DNA from: a bacterium | GTDB taxonomy: Bacteria > Myxococcota_A > Polyangia > Nannocystales > Nannocystaceae | Direction of reading: 5' to 3' | Length of the DNA stretch: 64,000 bases | Assembly (NCBI GenBank): GCA_024742475.1 | Contig: JANSYI010000012.1 | Location: forward strand, 1-64,000 | Shown: positions 1 through 8,105 of the stretch, piece after piece | Position numbering within the stretch: position 1 is the stretch's first letter | How the letters are laid out: each line of letters opens with the position of its first letter | Translations under genes and position numbers: made by a program | The notes under the pieces: generated by a model | What the model saw: the letters and a program-made list of their open reading frames with translations, nothing else | The model's database searches: none | What the model was told of the DNA's origin: nothing

Positions 1-1
1 A

Positions 2-349
2 GACGAATGGAGTGCATCGGGCATGCTCGACTGCGCGTCCGAAGACACCGTGGGCCCTGACGCCGGCGGTGCCGTCTGGACCATCCGCAGCTTCGATGTC
101 GCCGAACGCGGCAGGTACACCCTCACCGCGGTCACGGAGGGCTTCGCAGTGCTCGGCGGCTGCGACACATCCTGGTGCAGCTCCCCCCTCGTCGGATTCT
201 TGACGCCTCCGGGATACCTACTCTTGGTGTCGACCATCCCGACCAGCGTCGAGATGGAGCCCGGTCGCTACTGGATCCGCGTCCAACAAGAGCTCGAGCA
301 GGACCCCGCCCCCTTCAGCCTCGAAGTCGTTCGCGATCGGGCTGAGTAG
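2..349 (+). CDS. C-terminal part of a secreted or envelope protein (5' end outside window)
   Basis: The reading frame is open from the first bases of the window, so the gene begins upstream; about 115 residues are visible. The fragment has four cysteines, including a C-x4-C pair (CDTSWC), and beta-rich stretches ending in EPGRYWIRVQ. This resembles the C-terminal beta-sandwich of exported proteins, but no family is recognised. It ends 22 bp before the stop of the opposite-strand TonB-like gene, so the two genes converge. Function unknown. Confidence 0.55.
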   Translation, partial: DEWSASGMLDCASEDTVGPDAGGAVWTIRSFDVAERGRYTLTAVTEGFAVLGGCDTSWCSSPLVGFLTPPGYLLLVSTIPTSVEMEPGRYWIRVQQELEQDPAPFSLEVVRDRAE

Positions 350-371
350 TGGGAAGCACAATCCGCGTGTT

Positions 372-1655
372 TCAGGGGACGGAGCCTTCTTGGCCCTTGC
401 CTTCGGCGGCTTTCTTTTCGGCTGCCGCGCGGCGCTTCTTTTGGCGGGCGCGGACCCTATCTTGCTCCTTTTGGATGGCGGAGGCGGCAGAGGGGAGGAT
501 GAGGCTCATCTGAGTCTTCGTGAACTCACCCCAGACGGTGACCTTCCGCCCGTTCCTCTCGATCTCCAACTCGTCGAACAGACCCGCGAGGTAGAACTGC
601 GCAAGCCACTCCCGGACGTCCGCCTTCAGGAACCCAACGAACCCTTCCGCGCCGCTTGCACCGATGAAGTCGAGGCGCGCGTGGAACTCGGGGTCGGGCT
701 GGGCTTCGATGGTCACCTCCACGTTGTTGGGGAGCTCGAACTTGTTGGTCGATGTTCTCTTGAGTGCGGCGTGAAGATCGTGCGCCACGAACTGGAGGCC
801 GGCCGTCGGGATCCTCCGCGCGTATCGACGCAGCTTCGTCAGCTCGCCAACGTAGTTCGCGGCGGTCTTCTCTTCGCCCACGTCTTCACGCAGCACGGCG
901 GGGATGAACTCGGGGCGGATGAGGAGCGCGATCTTGGTGTCGAGGAGAACGAAGCGGCGGGGGTCCCAGTCGCGTCCCTCCTTGGGGACTGGGTCGCCCA
1001 CGAGCGAGCCCCCGCGCTCTTCCCAGGTGATCGATTCGCCCGCCTTCGTCGCCGCGGCCTCGATCTTGGACTTCACACTCTCTCTGGACCCCTTGTAGTC
1101 GACGACGAGGAAGGTGTGTTGCATCGACCGGAGGTTCGGGGATGCGATCAGGATGTGGTCGAAGTCCTTGAGCGGGTCGAAGCCGCCCCCGTCGACGAGG
1201 TATCGGAAGTCGGGCAGTGGCTTGACCACGTTGATCGCATCCCGGCCGAAGGGCAGTTTTCGGATGTTCCGCGTCGAGATCAGGACGTGATAGTTCGCCG
1301 AGGGTGGCCCGAGCTTGGCGACACGAGACTTCTTCTGACCGAGGTCGCGCTTCGGGCCCTCCTCGACCTCAGGCTCCTCGGGCTCCTCGGGCTTCGGGGG
1401 CTCCTCGGGTTCAGGCGGGGGCTCCGGAGGGGGCGCTTCGGGCTTCGGAGGCTCGGGCTCCGGGGGCAGGGGCTCCGCGTTGACGTCGTCCCCTTGGATC
1501 GCGTCAGGGTCGAGCAGCTCGACTTCGGTCAGCTCCCACTCGAGGTCGAGGTCGACGTCTAGAGGCTTCGGGACGCAGACTCCTCCGAGGAACATGCTGC
1601 CGTGCATGACCACCGCGACCGTCGCGGCCAGGGTCTTGCGCCGAGCGTTACTCAC
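372..1655 (-). CDS. TonB-like membrane-anchored protein with proline-rich periplasmic linker
   Basis: A 427-residue protein starting at GTG. Residues about 9-27 form one hydrophobic segment containing AVVMHG, like the N-terminal anchor of TonB-type energy transducers. Residues about 62-100 are a Pro/Glu/Lys-rich linker (PEPEPPKPEAPPPEPPPEPE) of the kind that spans the periplasm. The C-terminal 300 residues are a mixed alpha/beta region that I do not recognise as the TonB C-terminal domain, and the tail is very Lys/Arg rich. It is the last gene of a minus-strand run, 30 bp after the LETM1-like gene, but a TAGGTT box 6 nt before the GTG suggests its own transcript. Probably an inner-membrane protein reaching into the periplasm; the partner is unknown. 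Confidence 0.6.
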   Translation of the reverse strand: MSNARRKTLAATVAVVMHGSMFLGGVCVPKPLDVDLDLEWELTEVELLDPDAIQGDDVNAEPLPPEPEPPKPEAPPPEPPPEPEEPPKPEEPEEPEVEEGPKRDLGQKKSRVAKLGPPSANYHVLISTRNIRKLPFGRDAINVVKPLPDFRYLVDGGGFDPLKDFDHILIASPNLRSMQHTFLVVDYKGSRESVKSKIEAAATKAGESITWEERGGSLVGDPVPKEGRDWDPRRFVLLDTKIALLIRPEFIPAVLREDVGEEKTAANYVGELTKLRRYARRIPTAGLQFVAHDLHAALKRTSTNKFELPNNVEVTIEAQPDPEFHARLDFIGASGAEGFVGFLKADVREWLAQFYLAGLFDELEIERNGRKVTVWGEFTKTQMSLILPSAASAIQKEQDRVRARQKKRRAAAEKKAAEGKGQEGSVP

Positions 1656-1661
1656 GCCGCC

Positions 1662-1667
1662 AACCTA
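1662..1667 (-). promoter_or_regulatory. -10 box TAGGTT, 6 nt before the GTG at 1655
   Basis: TANNNT hexamer on the minus strand with 6 nt between it and the start codon, the spacing that places the transcription start at the first base of the start codon (leaderless type). No Shine-Dalgarno sequence fits in that space. Confidence 0.45.
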
Positions 1668-1685
1668 GCACGCACAATCGCACCC

Positions 1686-2540
1686 CTACAGATCGAAGCG
1701 GGGTTCGCGGCCCATGAGGTCGGGCAGGGAGACCCAGCCTGTCTTGCCGTCGAAGCAGACGAGCAGCTCTTCGTCTTCGAGGTGCATTTTGCACTCGGGG
1801 TCCTCCACGAGCTCGCTCAGGCGTAGCGCGCCGAAGATTTCGCCTTCGGTGTCGAGGAACCAGTGCTTGCGTTCGAATCGCCGCTTGGCGATCGAGCGCA
1901 TCTTGTCGAGCTCGGCGAGGTAGGCCGCCTTCTCGTCGGCGTCCCAGCGACCGTTGCGGTTGGCGTCCCAGTGGGTGAGCAGACCCGCGGACGACGCCGC
2001 GGCCTCACGCTCGTCCGCCTCGGCCTCGAGCCGGTGCTCGAGCTCTTCGAGCGCCTTGGCCTCGGAGAAGAAGCCTTTGGCCTCGAGGTCGAGCCGTCGC
2101 TTGTGCAGCTGGTCGAGCAGATGAGCCTCCCGCCAGCGCGAAGGCATCAGCCCGAGCCGCTGCAGGATCCACGGCGTGAAGAGCCCGGTGCCCGGGACGG
2201 GAAAGGCGGAGTTGGCCGCGGCGATGAGTCCCGCAGGAAACACCTTGACCATGTCGAGCAGCTGAGACCGCACCTTGTCACGCTCGGCCGCCGAGATGTC
2301 GGCGCCTTGCGCTCGCGCGACGATGATCGACATCGCTTCCTTGCTCTCGCTCAGCTCGCCGACGAAGTTTCGCCAGTGCAGCGACGCCGCATCCTTGGCG
2401 GCGGACGTCATGCGCGTGATGAGGCTGGGCGGTCGCTCCAGGGCTTCGAGTTCGAGCTGGAGCTCGTGGAGCGCTTGCGTCTCCACACCCCGCGCCGACA
2501 GCCGGTCGGCGACGTCGTCGAGCGTGTGATCGACTGTCAT
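1686..2540 (-). CDS. LETM1-like domain protein with an EF-hand loop
   Basis: A 284-residue protein. I start it at ATG 2540 rather than an upstream TTG because a TATACT box lies 7 nt before this ATG. Residues about 97-140 (MVKVFPAGLIAAANSAFPVPGTG to LGLMPSRW) resemble the LETM1 core, where a hydrophobic segment is followed by a Pro-rich turn and LMPS. Residues 192-203 (DANRNGRWDADE) form a canonical 12-residue EF-hand calcium loop with Asp, Asn, Asn, Gly, Asp and Glu at positions 1, 3, 5, 6, 9 and 12. LETM1 proteins are mitochondrial cation exchangers or ribosome-associated factors; the bacterial role is unknown. It lies 17 bp after the SirB1-like gene. Confidence 0.6.
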   Translation of the reverse strand: MTVDHTLDDVADRLSARGVETQALHELQLELEALERPPSLITRMTSAAKDAASLHWRNFVGELSESKEAMSIIVARAQGADISAAERDKVRSQLLDMVKVFPAGLIAAANSAFPVPGTGLFTPWILQRLGLMPSRWREAHLLDQLHKRRLDLEAKGFFSEAKALEELEHRLEAEADEREAAASSAGLLTHWDANRNGRWDADEKAAYLAELDKMRSIAKRRFERKHWFLDTEGEIFGALRLSELVEDPECKMHLEDEELLVCFDGKTGWVSLPDLMGREPRFDL

Positions 2541-2547
2541 CGCCAAG

Positions 2548-2553
2548 AGTATA
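2548..2553 (-). promoter_or_regulatory. -10 box TATACT, 7 nt before ATG 2540
   Basis: A perfect TATACT hexamer on the minus strand 7 nt before the ATG. It decides the start of the LETM1-like gene and implies an internal, leaderless promoter within the minus-strand run. Confidence 0.55.
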
Positions 2554-2563
2554 CGGCGGAAGT

Positions 2564-3298
2564 TCAGTTCAACGTGCGGACGCGACGCTCCAGCCTGGTG
2601 GCCAGCTGGCGAAGCGCGGCGCCGCGCGGGTGCAGTACGGCGAGCAGCTCGACGACATCTGCAGCACGGTCGTGTGAGCCGCGTCGGAGGTAGTGATGAT
2701 GCAAGTTGTTGCAGACCCGGACGAGGATCGAGCGGGTGCTCGCGGGTTGCAGCGCGTCGCGGAGCATCGGCGCGCTCGCGGTCAGGTGCCGACCCGTCGC
2801 TCGTGTGTACAGCTCGGCCAGCGTCGAGAACGAGAGCGCCTCGCCGCCCCCGAAGGGGTCGAAGACGGTGGGGGAGGGGCCGTCCAGCCCGATGCCGACG
2901 ATGAAGTGGCCCGGAAAGCCGATGCCGCGCAGCGGGATACCCTGCGTCTGCGCGAGGTGGATCGCGAGCGCGCTGAGGGTGATCGGGAGCCCGTGTCCGG
3001 TCTCGAGTACGCGGTCGATGAAGCTGTTGTCGACTCGCTCGTAGGTCGGACCCGCGCCGCCGAACCCCTGCTCGCGCAGCAGGCCCATCAGCGCAAGCGA
3101 TGCTGCGAGATGGTCTTCTTGGGCGACGGCGTCGCGTGTACGAGAGGCCGCCAGTGACTCGAGCTCCGCGAGGCGCTCGGCGTGCCCCGGCCAGGCGTGG
3201 CCTTGTTGCAGCGTCTCGGCGAGCGCCTCGAGGGCGCGCATCAGCTGACTCGGAAACGGCTCCGCCGTCGCGACCTGCAGGAACCCCGACCCGCTCAC
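2564..3298 (-). CDS. SirB1-like transglutaminase-fold family protein
   Basis: A 244-residue protein. The GTG at 3298 overlaps the TGA of deformylase (GTGA), which favours this start over one 81 nt upstream inside def. The SirB1/YchA core is clear: a YERVDNSFIDRVLETGHGLP stretch, then LSALAIHLAQ, GIPLRGIGFPGHFIVG and FDPFGGG, which match the family's papain/transglutaminase-like fold. The catalytic cysteine of true transglutaminases is not evident. The C-terminus has a TPR-like pair of helices (NNLHHHYLRRG), also usual in the family. Translation is probably coupled to def. Biochemical role unknown. Confidence 0.75.
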   Translation of the reverse strand: MSGSGFLQVATAEPFPSQLMRALEALAETLQQGHAWPGHAERLAELESLAASRTRDAVAQEDHLAASLALMGLLREQGFGGAGPTYERVDNSFIDRVLETGHGLPITLSALAIHLAQTQGIPLRGIGFPGHFIVGIGLDGPSPTVFDPFGGGEALSFSTLAELYTRATGRHLTASAPMLRDALQPASTRSILVRVCNNLHHHYLRRGSHDRAADVVELLAVLHPRGAALRQLATRLERRVRTLN

Positions 3299-3870
3299 GA
3301 GCCGTAGCGTGCCACGACCGACTCGACGTTGCGACGAAACTGATCCTCGTAGTGCATCGCGAACGCCTTCCACGTGCAAAGCGTCCGCGTGTCGGTGACG
3401 CTGTCGAGGAAGAGCTTGCCGTCGAGGTGGTCGACCTCGTGCGCGAAGGTCCCCGCGGTGATGCCCGCGACCTCTCGGTCGATCCGGTTGCCCTCGCGGT
3501 CGAGCGCCTCGACGCGCAGCCGGGCGTGCCGCCGCACGACCCCGCGCATGTCGGGCACCGAGAGGCAGCCCTCGTAGTTCTCGAACGTCTCGTCCGAGAG
3601 GGGCGTGAGCACCGGGTTGACGAGCACCGTGAGCGGGATGTTGGGCTTGTAGGGGTAGCGCGGGTTGTCCTCGACCTCGATCGCGCAGATGCGAAGGGGC
3701 CGATAGACCTGAATCGCGGCGAGCCCCGCTCCGCGGGCGTCTCGCATGGTCTCGATCAGGTCGTCGATGAAGGTTTGAACCTCATCGCTCGCGAGGGCCT
3801 CTGGGCTCACGGGCTCGGCCACGGTCCTCAGGATCGGCGTGCCGACCTGCGCGATCTTCAGGAGCGTCAT
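3295..3870 (-). CDS. def: Peptide deformylase
   Basis: A 191-residue enzyme that removes the formyl group from the N-terminal methionine of nascent proteins; cytoplasmic and iron or zinc dependent. All three motifs are present: GAGLAAIQ (residues 47-54), EGCLSVP with metal ligand Cys102, and HEVDH with ligands His144 and His148 and catalytic Glu145. Length is normal. Unlike the common arrangement it is not next to fmt. It begins directly after the stop of the upstream MXAN_5187-like gene and overlaps the SirB1-like gene by 4 bp, so it sits in the middle of an operon. Confidence 0.95.
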   Translation of the reverse strand: MTLLKIAQVGTPILRTVAEPVSPEALASDEVQTFIDDLIETMRDARGAGLAAIQVYRPLRICAIEVEDNPRYPYKPNIPLTVLVNPVLTPLSDETFENYEGCLSVPDMRGVVRRHARLRVEALDREGNRIDREVAGITAGTFAHEVDHLDGKLFLDSVTDTRTLCTWKAFAMHYEDQFRRNVESVVARYGS

Positions 3871-5610
3871 CTACTTGATCACCTTGGCCTTGAGAGCGGC
3901 CTTGCCGTCCTTGACGTAGACGGTGAACTGCACCCGCTTGATGTCCGGTCGCTTGGCCTTGAGGTCGCGCTCGTTCTTGCGGAGCTTGGCCGCGAAGCGC
4001 TCGTAGGTGAGGTTGGACGTGGGCTCGCCGCAGGCCTGCTTCACCTGCACGAACTCCTCGAAGATCTCACCGAACTCGTCCTCGTCCTCATCCTGGGCCT
4101 GGGCCTGGGCCTGGGCCTGGGCGCCAGCTCTGGCGGGCTCGGCCGGCGGCTGCGCGGGCATTGGAGCGGGCGGTGCTGCCGGGGCCGGATGTGGTGCGGG
4201 GGCGGGTGCCGGGGCCACCGGGGCGGGCGCGGGCACAGGTGCAGGGGGGGCGGGCACGGGCACGGGCGCGGGTGCTGGCGCGGCGACTGGCTGGGGTGCC
4301 GAGGCGGGCTCGGGCTCCGGCTGGGGCGTCGCTCGCTGCATCCCGGTCCTGGGCCGCTGGCGGCTCCCGGTCGTGTTCGGCTGCTCATCGCCGAGCTTTT
4401 GGTGGGCCCGGGTCAGGCGACGGCGCCGCGTGGACCTGCGGGACGCCGACTCCTCTTCGACCCCGTCGTCCTCGATCTCGAGCTCGGCGAGGAATGCCTG
4501 CCGCAGCGCCTCGTAGGCCGTCGCCGCCGCGCGGGCCGTCTGGCCGGGCACGCCCCCATAGCGGTCGTGGAACACCTGGTGCTGCTGACCCACGGCCAGC
4601 GCGCCAAACTCCTGCGAGAGCCGCTTCATCGGGCCGATCGCCTCGAGGTAGGGGAGGTAGACCGCCAGCGCCGCCGAGACGAGCAGGAGCCCGACGAGGA
4701 TCGGCCAGTTGACGCGAACGCCCTTGCGCCGCGCCTCGCTGATCGCCGCCGCGATGTCCTGCTGGCTCGCCGCGGCCGTCTCGCGGCTCATCACCACGAG
4801 CATGGCTCCGTTGGCGCCCTTGCCCGCCGGTCCGGGCACGCGACCGAGCGCGCCGATGCGCTTGTCGAGGCCCGAGCCCGTCGCGAACACGCCGCTGGCG
4901 CCCTCGTCGGGCACCTCGCCGCTGTTGCTGTCGGCGAGGGCTTCGATCTCGTCGTGCACCGGCTGGTCGCCGATGAGCTCGCCGACGAGCTTGCCTCGGC
5001 GGACGATGCCCGCGGGCGTCTCCGAGCCGAGCACGCGACGCAGCAGTGAGCCCGCCCCGAGGTTGAGCTTGTCGACCGCGACCAGCCGCTTCCCGCCGAC
5101 CACGGCCCGCGTGACCTTGGCGACGTGAATGTCTTCGCCCAGTGTGATCGAGAACAACCCATCCTCGGTCGGGGGGATACTCTTGAACGCATCCGCGGTG
5201 ATCACCTCGGGCATCTCGGCCTCGCTGATGCCGTTGGACGCGAGGATTCGTCCCGCACCGTCGACGACGGCGACGGTCAGGTTGCTGCCGGTTCGCAGGC
5301 GAAGCTCCTCGGTCGCTTCGGCGAGCAGCTGCGGGAGCGGCGTCTCGGCCTCGTCGTCCTCGACGTCCTCGTCGCGGGCGAGAGCGGCGCGCAGTTGGTC
5401 GTCGACCACGAGCGCGGTGACCTCTTGAACCTTCGAGGCGCTGATCTCGGCGGTGAGGGCGGCGACGCCAGCCTCGGTGACCGCTCGGACCGCGTCTCGG
5501 TCGGCATCGGTGAAGTCGCCACTTTGACCGGCGGACAGGAGGAACATGCCGGCGAGGCAGCCCGTGGCGAGGACAGCCAGGAGGACGGCCCAGATGCGCG
5601 TGAGTAGCAC
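3871..5610 (-). CDS. Membrane sensor-like protein with Ala/Pro-rich linker and MXAN_5187-like C-terminal domain
   Basis: 579 residues, starting at GTG 5610 with GGAG five bases upstream. Residues 1-25 are a signal anchor. Residues about 30-300 form an exported region with a PAS/Cache-like strand pattern (LTVAVVDGAGRILASNG). Residues 302-322 are a second membrane segment, followed by a short HAMP-like stretch. Then comes basic sequence, a long PAPAP repeat linker (about 430-495) and five Ala-Gln dipeptides. The last 65 residues (FEEFVQVKQACGEPTSNLTY through to KVIK) resemble the conserved C-terminal domain of myxobacterial MXAN_5187-type proteins; this assignment is from memory of the family. 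There is no kinase or methyl-accepting domain. It is the first gene of the def operon and divergent from comEC. Confidence 0.65.
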   Translation of the reverse strand: MLLTRIWAVLLAVLATGCLAGMFLLSAGQSGDFTDADRDAVRAVTEAGVAALTAEISASKVQEVTALVVDDQLRAALARDEDVEDDEAETPLPQLLAEATEELRLRTGSNLTVAVVDGAGRILASNGISEAEMPEVITADAFKSIPPTEDGLFSITLGEDIHVAKVTRAVVGGKRLVAVDKLNLGAGSLLRRVLGSETPAGIVRRGKLVGELIGDQPVHDEIEALADSNSGEVPDEGASGVFATGSGLDKRIGALGRVPGPAGKGANGAMLVVMSRETAAASQQDIAAAISEARRKGVRVNWPILVGLLLVSAALAVYLPYLEAIGPMKRLSQEFGALAVGQQHQVFHDRYGGVPGQTARAAATAYEALRQAFLAELEIEDDGVEEESASRRSTRRRRLTRAHQKLGDEQPNTTGSRQRPRTGMQRATPQPEPEPASAPQPVAAPAPAPVPVPAPPAPVPAPAPVAPAPAPAPHPAPAAPPAPMPAQPPAEPARAGAQAQAQAQAQDEDEDEFGEIFEEFVQVKQACGEPTSNLTYERFAAKLRKNERDLKAKRPDIKRVQFTVYVKDGKAALKAKVIK

Positions 5611-5732
5611 GGTTGCTCCAGAGTGTAGGCCGTGGCGCGGCCAAACTGCAATGCTCCTCACGCCTCGTGCGGCCAAGGGGCCCGGCGCGAGAAAACGTGC
5701 AACGGCGCGGGCTGAGGGTCGACCTGATCGGC

Positions 5733-7619
5733 ATGCGGATCCTCGGTCTGTGGCTGCTCGTGATCGCCGGGGTCGCCCTCGGGTTTCAGATCGCGTCTCC
5801 CACCTCGGCCAACGCCGAGGCCGCGGCCACCTTCGACCCTCGGTGGGTCGGCGTTTTCCTGACCTCGACCGCGCTCGCCTTGGGGATCGCCTCCCGCCGG
5901 GGCAAGGGGTGCCACTTGTGGTTCGCGAGCGCGCTCGCGCTGCTCGGCTTGGCGCGCGGCATGTCGTCGGCGTCCGACCCCGCCCCGACTGAGGCCGACC
6001 GACGGGGCCGCGCCTCGCACACGCGCCTGCTCTCGATTGAGGGGGCGAGCACACCCGGACCCCGTTGTCGGGTGTCCGCACGCACGGCGCGGGGTGGACA
6101 GGTCGAGCTCGCGCTGCCGGCCGATGCATGCCCGCTGTGGTGGGGCGATCTCATCCGAGTCCCCTCCGAGGCGCTGCACACCGACGCAGGCCGCCAGACG
6201 CCAGAGCAACACGGCCCCATCGCGGTCCCCCACGCCTGGCGCGTGCGCCCGCCCGATGCGTCGCGGCCCTCGACGCTGCGCACGCTGAGGATGCTCGCCT
6301 CCTCCTCCGTCGCGCGCGCCCGACAGGCCGGATGGGACGCGGCGCGGGGAGACCCCGCGCGCGGGTTCGTCGTGTCGAGCTCGCTGGGGTTGTCCGGTGC
6401 GCTGCCTCCGGGCGACCGCGTGCGATTGCGTCGGGCTGGATTGGGGCACTTGGTCGCCGTGTCGGGGCTGCACGTGGGGCTCGCGGCCGTGACCTGGTTG
6501 GTGCTGCTGCGCTGGAGCCTCGCCCGGTGGTGGTGGGGGGCGCCCGTCGCCGTCGCGGTGTCGATGCTGCCGGTCTGCGTCTACGTCGCGCTCACCGGAG
6601 CGGCGCCTCCGGCCGTCCGGGCGGCGCTCATGTTCGCCCTCGTTGCGCTCGGGTCCGTGCGAGGTCGACCCACCCATCGACTGTCCGTCGTCGCCGTCGC
6701 CGTCGCGCTCATGGTGTTCGTCCATCCTCATTGGCTCGTGCAACCGAGCTTCCAGCTCTCGGTCGCCGCGATGGTCGTCCTCGTCCGCCTTCCGCCCGGT
6801 GCGGGCGCTTCGCTCACCAGCTGGCAGCTCGGATGGGCTCTGCTGCCGCTGCTGTGGCTGCACTTCGACGCGAGCTCGGACGGCAGCGTGGTCGCCAATG
6901 CGGTCGCCGTCCCGATCTTTGCGCTGTGGGTCGTGCCGCTGGCGATCGTGGGGTGGGGGCTCCTCCCGCTGCTCGGCGGCGTCGCGCTCGATCCGGCGGC
7001 CGCGGGCGCGCGCGTCATCCTCGACGTGGCCGGGCGCATCGCCACGTGGCCCGAGATCCCGCGTTCGGTCTGGATCTGCGGCGCGGTGCTGGCGTGGGTG
7101 CCGGGGGTTCGCGCGAGGATCTCCGAGCGCGCGCACGCCTGGCTGCCGCATCGCGGAGCGTCGGCCGTGCTGCTCGTCGTCGCTGGCGTCTCGTGGTGGC
7201 CTCGCACCCCCCGCACGGGCTGGACCGCGTGGTCGACCCGCCGGGGTGCCGAGGTGCTCTCGGTGCGCTCCGATGGGACGGCGTGCGTGCGCGCGCCGAC
7301 CTCGTCGGCTCGGCGGTGGCGAGCGCGCCTCGACCAGCACGGGGTTCGCACCCTCTCAGGTGTACAGCGCTCGGCCAAGGCGACCGTCTCCGACCCCGCG
7401 CTACTGGAGTGGCGCGAGGGGCTCGGCGCGCTCGCCCGCGACGTACCGCGCGGACTCCCATCATGCGCACTGCCCCAACCCGAGATCGTTCGCGAGGCCC
7501 TCGACCGCTGCCGCGCTTTCTCCTCCACACCGAGCGCTCACATGCGCACCGACGCGTCGCTCCAGTGTTGGAGCGCTCGGCTGGGTGCGTGGCAGCCCGC
7601 TCCGATACACTCACGATGA
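5733..7619 (+). CDS. comEC: ComEC/Rec2-family competence membrane protein, apparently without the metallo-beta-lactamase domain
   Basis: ComEC forms the inner-membrane channel that carries single-stranded DNA into the cell during transformation. From ATG 5733 the protein has 628 residues: two N-terminal membrane segments, an exported OB-like region with three cysteines, then the competence domain, with the hallmark HLVAVSGLHVGL followed by many membrane segments, GAAPPAVRAALM and SFQLSVAAM. After the last membrane segment only about 120 residues remain and the HxHxDH motif of the usual beta-lactamase domain is absent. Upstream in-frame starts exist, but none has a better signal. The last four bases overlap the FHA gene. 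Confidence 0.8.
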   Translation: MRILGLWLLVIAGVALGFQIASPTSANAEAAATFDPRWVGVFLTSTALALGIASRRGKGCHLWFASALALLGLARGMSSASDPAPTEADRRGRASHTRLLSIEGASTPGPRCRVSARTARGGQVELALPADACPLWWGDLIRVPSEALHTDAGRQTPEQHGPIAVPHAWRVRPPDASRPSTLRTLRMLASSSVARARQAGWDAARGDPARGFVVSSSLGLSGALPPGDRVRLRRAGLGHLVAVSGLHVGLAAVTWLVLLRWSLARWWWGAPVAVAVSMLPVCVYVALTGAAPPAVRAALMFALVALGSVRGRPTHRLSVVAVAVALMVFVHPHWLVQPSFQLSVAAMVVLVRLPPGAGASLTSWQLGWALLPLLWLHFDASSDGSVVANAVAVPIFALWVVPLAIVGWGLLPLLGGVALDPAAAGARVILDVAGRIATWPEIPRSVWICGAVLAWVPGVRARISERAHAWLPHRGASAVLLVVAGVSWWPRTPRTGWTAWSTRRGAEVLSVRSDGTACVRAPTSSARRWRARLDQHGVRTLSGVQRSAKATVSDPALLEWREGLGALARDVPRGLPSCALPQPEIVREALDRCRAFSSTPSAHMRTDASLQCWSARLGAWQPAPIHSR

Positions 7620-8098
7620 CCGTCGCGTTCATGTCCACTGGCCCCAACCTCGTCCCCGTCCTCGTCGAGACCACCGGCGTCCACCGTGGTCGCGAGCACG
7701 CGATGCCCTACGGAGAGCACATCCTCGGGCGTGGCCGGGGTGCAACCGTCGCGCTCGACGACCCCGACGTCAGCCGGCAGCACGCCCGCATCGTCGTCGA
7801 GCCCGAGGGGCTGACGATCTTCGACCTCGGCAGCAAGAATGGCCTGCGCGTGGATGGGCGTCGGATCCACGACGCCGTCACCCTCGGCCACGGCGACGAG
7901 CTCACCGTCGGCGAGATCACCCTTCGCCTCCAGCACCCCGCGGCCCAAGTCGCGCAGGCGCTCGCGGCGGCCGGAGAGGCGACCGTCACGATCACCAACA
8001 CGAAGGACGAGCGGGAAGCGCCGATGATGGGGCTGCTCTGGCCCGTCGTCGGCGTCCTGGTGTTCGGCACAGCGGTAGTCGCGTTGCTTTTGGTATAG
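7616..8098 (+). CDS. FHA-domain protein with C-terminal membrane anchor
   Basis: 160 residues. The ATG overlaps the TGA of the comEC-like gene (ATGA), so translation is probably coupled. An FHA phosphothreonine-binding domain covers residues about 25-110, with the conserved GRGRG (38-42), SRQH (53-56) and LGSKNG (71-76) motifs. The C-terminal 22 residues are hydrophobic (LLWPVVGVLVFGTAVVALLLV), so this is a tail-anchored reader of Ser/Thr phosphorylation facing the cytoplasm. The kinase at 16520 could supply phosphosites, but nothing in the sequence links them directly. Confidence 0.85.
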   Translation: MTVAFMSTGPNLVPVLVETTGVHRGREHAMPYGEHILGRGRGATVALDDPDVSRQHARIVVEPEGLTIFDLGSKNGLRVDGRRIHDAVTLGHGDELTVGEITLRLQHPAAQVAQALAAAGEATVTITNTKDEREAPMMGLLWPVVGVLVFGTAVVALLLV

Positions 8099-8105
8099 AC
8101 GGCCG

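Noticed and set aside
3100..5049. A plus-strand open frame of about 650 codons
   Set aside because: Antisense to deformylase and the MXAN_5187-like gene, which have clear motifs; the translation is biased shadow sequence.
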